Shown here in pieces: positions 8,354-15,723 of a DNA stretch of 64,000 nucleotides. Source of the stretch: Vibrio diazotrophicus. Its GTDB lineage: Bacteria; Pseudomonadota; Gammaproteobacteria; Enterobacterales; Vibrionaceae. The translations under genes and the position numbers were made by a program. Position 1 is the stretch's first letter. Each line of letters starts with the position of its first letter. Under the pieces are notes generated by a model that saw only the letters and a list, made by a program, of their open reading frames with translations, ran no database searches and was not told the DNA's origin. The DNA lies in assembly GCF_038452265.1 (NCBI RefSeq), contig NZ_CP151842.1, positions 1,798,001 to 1,862,000 on the forward strand, read 5' to 3'.

Positions 8354-9922
8354 TTACAAACTCACTTGCCGATTCACACCGGACTCAATGGCAAAGTCAT
8401 AATCATGGCTAACGAGAATAAAACCTCCTCGGTAATTCGATAAAGCCTTGGCTAGCATAATTTTCGAATCGAGATCGAGGTGGTTGTCGGGTTCATCAAG
8501 TAACAACAAAGGCTGCTCCTGTTGATGGCTAACAATCAACATAGCCAACTTCATCTTTTCACCACCACTAAGCGTATTCCCTAAACGAAATACACTGTCA
8601 CGACGGAATCCAATCCCGGCGAGTAAGGTTCGGGCATCATGTTCTTTCATACCGTGACAGTGCTCGGTCAAGTTCTCCAGCATCGACAGATCAGGCTGAA
8701 TCGTTCCGAAGTGCTGATCAAGATAATATAAGGGCGTATTTAATTGCAGCTCCCCTTGGCTAAGTGAGAACTGACCTAATAGCGTTTTCAAAAAGGTAGA
8801 TTTACCACAACCATTTCTGCCAGTGAGGTGGATTTTGTTATCAGCGTAGATTTGCAGCGTGATGGGCTGAGAGCAACCAAAAGGCAATACACCTTCAAGC
8901 ACTGACACTACCTTTCGCAAACGGGTTTGGCTGTCAGCCAGATAAAGCTTTTGCTCTTTCATTAGCTCCTGTCTGGCTTTTAACGTCTGTTCTTTCTCTT
9001 GCAGATAAGTTTGACGCTGCTGCTCATTTTTATTGCGATTTGCTGCGCTCGCCGTTGCTTTGTCTTTCTTACCATCAAGTAAAATTTTAGGCTGACTGGC
9101 CTCCTTCCGTAGCCTGTTGCCTTGTGCTGCTCTTTGTTCCGCCTTTTCCCGATTTCGCTGTGCTTGTTCTTCTAGTTTCTTTTTCTGCTTATCAATACTC
9201 GCGAGTTGTCTCTCTACAGCTTGCAGCTCGATTCGCTTCTGTTCAGAGTAATTATCGTAATTGCCACCGAACACCTGCAAACCTAACCCTGACAGCTCCC
9301 AAATTTCTTCCATTTCCCGGAGTAACTCGCGGTCATGGCTGATAAGTAAAATAGCGCCGTCGAAAACGCGCATTGAGTCAATTAACCACTGCTTTGCATA
9401 GCTATCAAGGTGGTTGGATGGTTCATCAAAAATTAACAACTCAGCGTCACTTTCCAACAGTTGCCAAAGTTGTAATCGGGCGAACTGCCCGCCACTGAGT
9501 TGCGCACAAGGAAATTCTGGCTCTGGTGGTAAACCCAAATCCTTGAGTTGCTGACTGAGGCGCTCTGAGATGTTCCACTGTTCACCGATAATGTCGAACC
9601 AGTGCTCAGAGCAATCCCCAGATTGAATCCGCTTAAGAGCTTCCAGTATGTCGTCTTTAGCTAAAAACTGCGCAATCGTTAAGTCACCCGACAATAGATG
9701 TGAGGGTTGCTGATGATAAACCGCGTATGATTTAGGTGCTGATACGCTGCCACTAGAGGGCTGTTTCTCTCCGCACAACAGCGATGCGAATATCGATTTT
9801 CCAATACCATTGCGTCCGACCAACCCAACACGCTGCTTAGTCATGGAGCATGAGACTTGCTGAAACAACACCTCTCCGTTATCAAATTGAAAGCTTACAT
9901 TGTTTGCTTGTAAAACTGGCAT
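8354..9922 (-). CDS. ABC-F family ATPase (ribosome-acting, no membrane domain)
   Basis: 522 residues from the ATG at 9922, chosen because GGAGG lies six bases upstream; the frame extends 13 codons further without support. Two ATPase domains: Walker A GRNGIGKS and signature LSGGQFAR in the first, GRNGCGKS and LSGGEKMK in the second, with Walker B LLIFDEPSNHLD and LLLLDEPDNHLD. No membrane segments. The charged interdomain linker (residues ~230-330), rich in Lys, Glu and Gln, is the ABC-F P-site-tRNA interaction motif region. Family members protect or rescue ribosomes, some giving antibiotic resistance. The exact subfamily cannot be assigned from sequence reading alone. Confidence 0.9.
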   Translation of the reverse strand: MPVLQANNVSFQFDNGEVLFQQVSCSMTKQRVGLVGRNGIGKSIFASLLCGEKQPSSGSVSAPKSYAVYHQQPSHLLSGDLTIAQFLAKDDILEALKRIQSGDCSEHWFDIIGEQWNISERLSQQLKDLGLPPEPEFPCAQLSGGQFARLQLWQLLESDAELLIFDEPSNHLDSYAKQWLIDSMRVFDGAILLISHDRELLREMEEIWELSGLGLQVFGGNYDNYSEQKRIELQAVERQLASIDKQKKKLEEQAQRNREKAEQRAAQGNRLRKEASQPKILLDGKKDKATASAANRNKNEQQRQTYLQEKEQTLKARQELMKEQKLYLADSQTRLRKVVSVLEGVLPFGCSQPITLQIYADNKIHLTGRNGCGKSTFLKTLLGQFSLSQGELQLNTPLYYLDQHFGTIQPDLSMLENLTEHCHGMKEHDARTLLAGIGFRRDSVFRLGNTLSGGEKMKLAMLIVSHQQEQPLLLLDEPDNHLDLDSKIMLAKALSNYRGGFILVSHDYDFAIESGVNRQVSL

Positions 9923-10244
9923 AAATTGCCTCCTGTATAACAGGGACAAAGGCCGTAGCATAAATATCTAGAGATGAGATCGTTGCAAACACACAGATTC
10001 AGGCTAGGTATTTCCCTAAAACATGGTCGCAATAAAATATCGGAAAGTGAGCTACGCCTACTAACCCTGTGAATCCAAAAAATAAAATGAAAAATGGATA
10101 ACAGGTTTAGTTATTCATATTGGCGTAATCTCCTGAAGAAATGATGGAGGTAGATTAGTGGATTGAAGCAAGATGAGTCAAGAGCGTTACTCATCACCTT
10201 AACTCAAGTCTTTTAGTATTGTTGAACTGGGTTACCTTTCTTGA
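9923..10244. other. Intergenic stretch between mglC terminator and ABC-F gene
   Basis: About 320 bases that contain the ABC-F ribosome site and presumably its promoter near 9925-10020. Beyond that I see no gene, repeat or convincing RNA structure. Confidence 0.5.
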
Positions 10245-10273
10245 GATAAAAAAAGCGCTGCCGAGGCAGCGCT
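10245..10273 (-). terminator. Rho-independent terminator of mglBAC
   Basis: On the minus strand AGCGCTGCC / GGCAGCGCT forms a GC-rich stem followed by seven T residues, 23 bases after the mglC stop. Confidence 0.93.
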
Positions 10274-10295
10274 AAGTACGAATAGAAAATTAATC

Positions 10296-11303
10296 TTACT
10301 TCTTGTTTGCGTACTTCATTGAGTCCAATGCTACCGCGAATACGATGATTGAACCTTTGATGATGTACTGCCAGTAAGGGCTAACACCGATGTAAGTCAT
10401 ACCGTAGTTGATAACGGTGAAGATGAGAACACCCGTCACTACGCCAGCAATACTACCAACACCACCTGCAAATGACACACCACCGACCACACAGGCTGCG
10501 ATTGCATCAAGTTCGTACAAGAAACCTAAGTTGTTGGTTGCACTACCGATACGACCTGCTTCTAACATACCACCGAAGGCATAGAAGACACCTGAAAGTG
10601 CGTACACTTTTAGTAGAGTCATTGGTACGTTTACACCTGATACTTTTGCAGCTTCTGGGTTACCACCAACTGCGAAGATGTTTTTACCAAATACTGTCTT
10701 GTTCCATAGTATCCACATGAATATTACAGCGATGATGGCATAGAAGGTTATGTACGAGAATCGGAATCCACCTAACCGAATAAAGCCTTGGGTGAACACT
10801 GTAAAGCGTTCGTCAAAGCCCGCGATTGGTGATGCACCTACTGCGTCGTAGTAAAGAGAGTTAATACCATAAACGATGATCATAGTACCCAGTGTTGCGA
10901 TGAAAGGTGTTACTTTCAAGTAAGCAACGATCACACCGTTCACTAGACCAATGATTGCGCCGATAAAACATACACAAAGGATAACCGCTACGATTGGCAC
11001 GTCACCAATACTTGGGAACACTTTGTTCACGTTTTCAATCGACTGTAGCAAGGTTGCTGATATAACCGCTGCTAAACCCACCTGGCGACCAGCAGATAAG
11101 TCGGTACCTTGTGTAACGATAAGACCCGCAACACCAAGCGCAATAATTACGCGCACGGAAGACTGAGTTAGAATGTTACTTAAATTTCGTAAACTTAAAA
11201 ATGATGGTTCTTGAATAACGATAACCGCTAATAAAATAAACAGAACCGCGTAAATTGCACCTTCTTTTAAGTGCTTTAATGCAAATGACTTAACAGCATC
11301 CAT
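10296..11303 (-). CDS. mglC: Galactose/methyl-galactoside ABC transporter permease MglC
   Basis: 335 residues with roughly eight to ten membrane helices and the glycine-rich GVNVPMTLLKVYALSGVFYAFGG and AACVVGGVSFAGGVGSIAG stretches of the RbsC/MglC/XylH permease family. It forms the homodimeric channel of the high-affinity galactose and glucose importer. It begins 10 bp after mglA and is closed by a strong terminator, so it is the third gene of mglBAC. Length and sequence fit MglC of enteric bacteria closely. Confidence 0.95.
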   Translation of the reverse strand: MDAVKSFALKHLKEGAIYAVLFILLAVIVIQEPSFLSLRNLSNILTQSSVRVIIALGVAGLIVTQGTDLSAGRQVGLAAVISATLLQSIENVNKVFPSIGDVPIVAVILCVCFIGAIIGLVNGVIVAYLKVTPFIATLGTMIIVYGINSLYYDAVGASPIAGFDERFTVFTQGFIRLGGFRFSYITFYAIIAVIFMWILWNKTVFGKNIFAVGGNPEAAKVSGVNVPMTLLKVYALSGVFYAFGGMLEAGRIGSATNNLGFLYELDAIAACVVGGVSFAGGVGSIAGVVTGVLIFTVINYGMTYIGVSPYWQYIIKGSIIVFAVALDSMKYANKK

Positions 11304-11313
11304 AATAGTTTCC

Positions 11314-12822
11314 CTAGAGGTAACGAGAGGCTAGCTCTAATATTTCAGTCTGAGTGGTTTCTTTAGTATTCACGATGCCCGCTGCGCGGCCGTTACTCAT
11401 TACTAAAATTCGATCGGTAGTACCTAATAACTCTGGCATTTCAGAAGAAATCATAATGATTCCTTTATTTTTCTTCGCGAGCTCCAACATTAGTTGGTAA
11501 ATTTCAAATTTCGCACCCACGTCGATACCACGAGTTGGTTCATCCAACATTAATATTTCCGGCTGAGTTAATAACCAGCGTCCAATAATAACTTTTTGTT
11601 GGTTACCACCTGATAGTGAGCCTATATGAGTTTGATGCGTTGGTGTTTTAACACTCATCGAATCAATTACCCACTGAGTATCACTCTTCATCTTTTTATT
11701 ACTTAATAAACCAGATTTCGTTTTATACTCATCAACGTTTGCAACTAATGAGTTAAAAGTAATATCGAGGTTACCGTAAATACCTGTTGAACGACGTTCT
11801 TCAGTTACCAATGCAAAACCATTGCGAATTGCTTCATGTGCATCACGGTTTTTCATTTCACGCCCATGAAGAACAATGTGCCCTTCACTTCTTTCACGAA
11901 TACCAAAAATCGTTTCAACGATATCTGTACGACGTGAACCAACAAGACCTGCTATACCTAGAATTTCGCCCGCTCTAAGTTCAAACGAGACGTCTTGAAT
12001 TGAAGGCTGGTTCAACGCTGTCAGGTTATTAACTTCTAAGATGACTTCTTTAGGAACGTTAGTCTTCTCAGGGAAACGGTTTGTGAGTTCTCGGCCTACC
12101 ATCATCGCGATGATCTTATCCATATCTAGGCCTTTCAATGGGCGAGTATCAACCCATTGACCATCACGTAGAATAGTAATTTCATCACAGATAGAGAATA
12201 TCTCTTCCATTTTGTGAGAGATATATACCACACCACAGCCTTTATCCTTCAGCTTATTGATAATGGTAAATAAGTGATTAACTTCTTTTTCTGTTAGAGA
12301 AGAAGTTGGCTCGTCCATGATCACTATTTTTGCGTCGTAAGAGAATGCTTTCGCAATTTCCAACATCTGCATTTGAGACACAGATAAAGTCGCTACTTTA
12401 ACTCTAGGATCAATATTAATATCTAACTCTTCGAAAATGGCTTTTGTATCTCGATACATTTTATCGTGATCAACAAATAAACCTTTTCTTGGATAGCGAC
12501 CAAGCCAGATATTATCCATCACTGAACATTGTTTAACCTGGTTTAATTCTTGGTGAACCATGGACACGCCAGATTCTAATGCTTCTTTAGAAGAGGAGAA
12601 GTTAATATGTTTTCCTAAGAAAATAATATCGCCTTCATCTTTTTCGTAAATTCCAAATAGACATTTTAATAGCGTCGATTTACCCGCTCCATTTTCACCC
12701 ATTAATGCGTGAATTGAGTGCGGTCGAACTTTTAAATTAACTTTATCTAATGCCTTTACACCTGGAAATGATTTACTCACCCCTGTCATCTCTAACAGGA
12801 ATTCATGTGTTTGATCTACCAT
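11314..12822 (-). CDS. mglA: Galactose/methyl-galactoside ABC transporter ATPase MglA
   Basis: 502 residues with two fused ATPase domains. The N-terminal one has a canonical Walker A (GENGAGKST near residue 41), signature [14 protein letters not shown] and Walker [12 protein letters not shown]. The C-terminal one has a degenerate Walker A (GLVGSRRTD near residue 286) but an intact LSGGNQQK signature and [11 protein letters not shown], as normal for MglA/RbsA. It powers galactose and glucose import by MglC. It is separated from mglB by 127 bp holding a strong hairpin, which probably lowers its expression relative to the binding protein. Confidence 0.95.
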   Translation of the reverse strand: MVDQTHEFLLEMTGVSKSFPGVKALDKVNLKVRPHSIHALMGENGAGKSTLLKCLFGIYEKDEGDIIFLGKHINFSSSKEALESGVSMVHQELNQVKQCSVMDNIWLGRYPRKGLFVDHDKMYRDTKAIFEELDINIDPRVKVATLSVSQMQMLEIAKAFSYDAKIVIMDEPTSSLTEKEVNHLFTIINKLKDKGCGVVYISHKMEEIFSICDEITILRDGQWVDTRPLKGLDMDKIIAMMVGRELTNRFPEKTNVPKEVILEVNNLTALNQPSIQDVSFELRAGEILGIAGLVGSRRTDIVETIFGIRERSEGHIVLHGREMKNRDAHEAIRNGFALVTEERRSTGIYGNLDITFNSLVANVDEYKTKSGLLSNKKMKSDTQWVIDSMSVKTPTHQTHIGSLSGGNQQKVIIGRWLLTQPEILMLDEPTRGIDVGAKFEIYQLMLELAKKNKGIIMISSEMPELLGTTDRILVMSNGRAAGIVNTKETTQTEILELASRYL

Positions 12823-12916
12823 GGCATCACTTAATTGTTTTTAATTTGAAACCAATAAATATCAATTAATAATTATCAATGAATAAGTACTAATTAAGAT
12901 ATTAACGGGTAAATAT

Positions 12917-12935
12917 AGGGGGCTGGGCGCCCCCT
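12917..12935 (-). terminator. Intercistronic hairpin between mglB and mglA (attenuator or mRNA-stability element)
   Basis: AGGGGGC / GCCCCCT with a five-base loop lies 14 bases after the mglB stop and is followed on the minus strand by a short A/T-rich stretch without a full T run. Such elements commonly cause high binding-protein to low permease expression ratios in ABC importer operons. Confidence 0.7.
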
Positions 12936-12949
12936 AATTATAACGTCTG

Positions 12950-13924
12950 TTACTCAAGAGTTGATTTATCAACACCTACGTAAGGAACGCGAACAATTTT
13001 GTCTTGCATTTCCCACTGAGTACCTTCAGTTGCTGATTTACCTTCAGCTAGGTTACGAGCTAGTTCGAATGTTGCTTTCGCTTGAGAAGTTGCATCGTTT
13101 AGTACAGTACCAGCCATTTCGCCAGACTTAACTAGAGCTAGAGCTTCAGCTAGAGCGTCAACACCGAATACTGGGATTTTTTGGCCAGCGCCACGTAGTG
13201 CTTCGATTGCACCCATTGCCATGCCGTCGTTGTTAGCGATAACAACTTCAATTTTGCTACCGTTAGGGCCAGATAACCATGCATCCATTTTATCTTTAGC
13301 CATTGCGGTATCCCACATACCAGTATCCATGTGAAGCTCTTCAGTTTTGATACCGTTCTCGTTGATTTGCTTAACAGAGTAAGTAGTACGAGCTTCTGCA
13401 TCTGGGTGGCCTGGTTCACCTTTTAGCATTACGTATTGAAGTACGCCATCACCGTTTTTGTCCCAAGATGAGTTTGCTTTCCAGTGTTGTGCAATTAGAT
13501 CGCCTTGGATAACGCCAGATTCTTTAGAGTCAGTACCTACATAGTAAGCTTTATCGTAGCTTGCTAGTGCTGCTGCACTTGGTTCTTTGTTGTAGAAAAC
13601 AATTGGTACATCATCAATTTTCGCTTTGCTAATAATAGAAGGTGCCGCAGCTGGGTCTACAAGGTTGATAGCAAGCGCTTGAACGCCACGAGCCAACATA
13701 ACGTCAACTTGGTCGTTTTGCATTGATTGGCTGTTTTGAGAGTCGTTCATTAGAAGACGAACGTCTTTGTCGCCAGCAGCTTCTTTTTCGATAGCTTGGC
13801 GAACTACAGACATGAAGTTGTCATCGTATTTGTAGATTGTGAAACCCAAAGTGGTGTCAGCTAGAGTTTGCGTAGCGAAACCCATACCAGCAGTTAACAT
13901 AGCAAGTGCAGTTAGCTTTCTCAT
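12950..13924 (-). CDS. mglB: Galactose/glucose periplasmic binding protein MglB
   Basis: 324 residues with a signal peptide of about 22 residues (ending ATQTLA). The mature start [16 protein letters not shown] and the [16 protein letters not shown] stretch match the galactose/glucose-binding protein. The loop [10 protein letters not shown] near residue 160 matches the EF-hand-like calcium site of this protein. It delivers galactose or glucose to MglAC, and in enterics also to the Trg chemoreceptor. AGGA lies eight bases before the ATG. Two LacI-type operators lie 37-71 bases upstream of the start codon, consistent with GalR/GalS-like repression. Confidence 0.96.
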   Translation of the reverse strand: MRKLTALAMLTAGMGFATQTLADTTLGFTIYKYDDNFMSVVRQAIEKEAAGDKDVRLLMNDSQNSQSMQNDQVDVMLARGVQALAINLVDPAAAPSIISKAKIDDVPIVFYNKEPSAAALASYDKAYYVGTDSKESGVIQGDLIAQHWKANSSWDKNGDGVLQYVMLKGEPGHPDAEARTTYSVKQINENGIKTEELHMDTGMWDTAMAKDKMDAWLSGPNGSKIEVVIANNDGMAMGAIEALRGAGQKIPVFGVDALAEALALVKSGEMAGTVLNDATSQAKATFELARNLAEGKSATEGTQWEMQDKIVRVPYVGVDKSTLE

Positions 13925-13960
13925 GTAAGTGTCCTATTTATCTTATTAATATACGTGTAG

Positions 13961-13995
13961 GGAAACGTTTACCATTCCAATGAAAACGTTTACGC
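13961..13995 (-). promoter_or_regulatory. Two tandem LacI-family operators upstream of mglB
   Basis: On the minus strand GTAAACGTTTTC (within 13982-13995) and GTAAACGTTTCC (13961-13972) share the central A-A-A-C-G-T-T-T palindrome typical of GalR/GalS/PurR-class operators. Their centres are about 21 bases apart, two helical turns, favouring cooperative binding. A TATATT -10-like box (minus strand, near 13945-13950) lies just downstream, so the nearer operator would overlap the promoter. Assignment to a galactose repressor is inferred from the downstream genes. Confidence 0.65.
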
Positions 13996-14387
13996 ATTGA
14001 AGTATATTGATTAACAGGATGAATTGTGTGAGCCAGATAGGATTTTGTTAGCGCCAATTAACAATTGTAACGGTTTGTTTAAATTGTTTGAGGCCACATG
14101 CAAAAACAGACCTCGTACGTAACATAGTGTAACAGCGAGACTTATTTCGCGTTTTAGGGGCAATACAGATCACATTTCGATAGCATTTGATTCATATATG
14201 AATGCATTTAATCACATATAAATCATCCACATAAGATGAAAGATTTTTGAAGACGATGACGCAGAGATCCTTGTTATACCTGTAAATGAACAAAATTTGA
14301 ATACTTAAATTGCACTTAAAATAATTGGCATATGCTATTTATGAGTTCACTATCCTCTGTATCCCCTGTTTTACATGTCAAATCATG
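13996..14387. other. Long divergent intergenic region, mglB / NifX-like gene
   Basis: About 390 A/T-rich bases without a gene. AGATCACATTT at 14167-14177 resembles the right half of a CRP site, but the left half is missing. A TTGCAC (14310-14315) and TATGCT (14331-14336) pair with 15-base spacing is a possible weak promoter for the rightward genes. Confidence 0.4.
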
Positions 14388-14417
14388 TGAAGATTTAACA
14401 ACTCTGTAAAATCTTCA
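14388..14417 (+). promoter_or_regulatory. Inverted repeat in the leader of the NifX-like/NqrM-like operon
   Basis: Perfect 9-bp inverted repeat TGAAGATTT / AAATCTTCA around a 12-base centre, ending 38 bases before the ATG at 14456. TTTAAC follows each arm's neighbourhood, giving a partly repeated layout. It could be an RNA hairpin or a protein-binding site; there is no T run after it. Confidence 0.45.
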
Positions 14418-14455
14418 TTTAACGGGGAAGGTCATTTACTCGTGAGGACAATTTT

Positions 14456-14932
14456 ATGAAATACGCTATCCCTATCTGTAACGACAAGCTGTTTAATCAC
14501 TATTCGAAAGCACCTCAGTTCTTGCTTGTAGATGATGTTACAAAGCACGAACAAACCATTGATTTGACGCCTACGATAAAGGCAAAAACCTGTGGTAAGA
14601 AGACTCAGATGCTTTCTCTATTCACTGCTCATAATGTTGGCGCTGTGATTATTAAAAACATCGGTGAAGCGATGCTTTCAACTTTATTTGATCAGGGAAT
14701 AAAAGTATTCCGCCTTAACAGAGGCGCTGATATTCATGCGTTGGATTTTTCTCAGCTAGTACCCGTAGAGGACTTAAGTTATGCAAAACCTTCCGTCAAT
14801 AAACGCAATAAGGTCCATACTTGTTGTAAGGGTAAGCAAACTGGTTCTTCCTTTAAATGGGAACCTAAAGAAAGCCGCCTTGATGCTAAGACTCTAAGAA
14901 ATCTGCGCAGCATTCATAAAATTCATCTTTAA
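14456..14932 (+). CDS. NifX/NifB-domain protein (dinitrogenase iron-molybdenum cofactor family)
   Basis: 158 residues. The N-terminal ~105 residues follow the Nitro_FeMo-Co fold: a first strand MKYAIPICNDKLFNHYSKAPQ, then VGAVIIKNIGEAMLSTLFDQGIKVFRL and a terminal helix. The C-terminal extension has adjacent cysteines (THTCCKGK region near residue 122) and is basic. Family members bind iron-sulfur or iron-molybdenum clusters in nitrogenase assembly, but many occur in non-fixers with unknown roles; no nif genes are present here. It is 15 bp upstream of an NqrM-like gene, so a role in metal delivery to a redox membrane complex is a reasonable inference, not shown. Confidence 0.75.
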   Translation: MKYAIPICNDKLFNHYSKAPQFLLVDDVTKHEQTIDLTPTIKAKTCGKKTQMLSLFTAHNVGAVIIKNIGEAMLSTLFDQGIKVFRLNRGADIHALDFSQLVPVEDLSYAKPSVNKRNKVHTCCKGKQTGSSFKWEPKESRLDAKTLRNLRSIHKIHL

Positions 14933-14947
14933 TAGGAGCTGGCCAAC

Positions 14948-15151
14948 ATGATTTACCTAATCACATTCGGTGCGTTTATTCTTTTTGTTTTACTCATGAC
15001 ACTGGGTGTTATGGCAAAACGAAAACCAATACAAGGTAGCTGTGGTGGCCTGTCAAATGTGGGAGTTGATAAGGTGTGCAACTGTGAAACGACATGTGAA
15101 GAGCACAAAACTAAGCTTTATACGATTAAAGAGCCAACACCAAAGCGTTAA
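14948..15151 (+). CDS. NqrM-like (DUF539) four-cysteine membrane protein
   Basis: 67 residues: one N-terminal membrane helix (residues ~3-23), then SCGGLSNVGVDKVCNC and a further TTC, giving four cysteines at about 33, 45, 47 and 51. This spacing is that of NqrM, the factor that supplies an iron centre to the sodium-pumping NADH:quinone reductase NQR. The canonical nqrM follows the nqr operon, which is not in this window, so this is probably a paralogue; the last ~16 residues differ from NqrM as I remember it. AGGAG precedes the ATG by about eight bases, and it is probably cotranscribed with the NifX-like gene. Confidence 0.8.
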   Translation: MIYLITFGAFILFVLLMTLGVMAKRKPIQGSCGGLSNVGVDKVCNCETTCEEHKTKLYTIKEPTPKR

Positions 15152-15289
15152 CGGCCTTATTGCACACAAGCTTTTCTAGTCGATACTAAATCTAAGTATT
15201 TGCTTCACTTACTGTTCTGAATTAAAAAAAACGCAATATTGTGGGCATATTATTCGCGTAACCAACCTTTTAATGTTATCGGAACACTC

Positions 15290-15631
15290 ATGCTTGCTCT
15301 GCCACCTCTAGCGACATTAATGATCGCTATTTTGTTAGAAGTCATCGCGACATCCTATCTGCCTAGAACTCATCAGTTTACCTCCCCCTCTGTTACTGCG
15401 GGCGTGCTGATTACCTATGCACTCGCCTTCTACTTTTTATCGGTAACGGTTAATACTATGTCTCTAGGCGTCGCTTACGCTATTTGGTGTGGAATAGGGA
15501 TTGTTCTGGTTGCCAGTATATCTTGGCTTGTCTATGGGCAAAAACTCGATATTTACGCCATCGTTGGTATAAGTTTTATTCTGATGGGAACAGTCATAAT
15601 TAATGTGTATTCAACATCGGTAAACCATTAA
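15290..15631 (+). CDS. Small multidrug resistance (SMR/EmrE-family) transporter
   Basis: 113 residues with four membrane helices, the SMR layout. The essential membrane glutamate is present in ILLEVIATSYL near residue 18, and GVAYAIWCGIGIVLVA near residue 64 is the conserved SMR helix-3 block. The family exchanges protons for cationic drugs or small polyamine/guanidinium-like compounds. I chose the ATG at 15290 because GGAA lies upstream and the length fits; a TTG at 15239 would add 17 polar residues. The gene stands alone and is convergent with the kinase gene. Confidence 0.9.
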   Translation: MLALPPLATLMIAILLEVIATSYLPRTHQFTSPSVTAGVLITYALAFYFLSVTVNTMSLGVAYAIWCGIGIVLVASISWLVYGQKLDIYAIVGISFILMGTVIINVYSTSVNH

Positions 15632-15669
15632 CTATTGTAAAAGTAACAGAAAATAAAAACGGCAGAGAA

Positions 15670-15704
15670 TAAAAGGCAGCGCCGGTAAATCCAGTCACTG
15701 CCTT
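15670..15704 (-). terminator. Probable terminator of the kinase/HD-GYP operon
   Basis: AAGGCAG / CTGCCTT stem with a long, partly pairing centre; on the minus strand it is followed by TTTTATTCT. Located 20 bases after the kinase stop and also facing the convergent SMR gene. Confidence 0.5.
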
Positions 15705-15723
15705 GCTAAAACCTCGATGGAAG

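Noticed and set aside
14159..14177. CRP site between mglB and the NifX-like gene
   Set aside because: Only the right half (GATCACA) matches; the left half reads GGCAA.
14325..14345. Possible sigma54 promoter (TGGCAT-type)
   Set aside because: The second element GC is not at the required ten-base spacing from GG.
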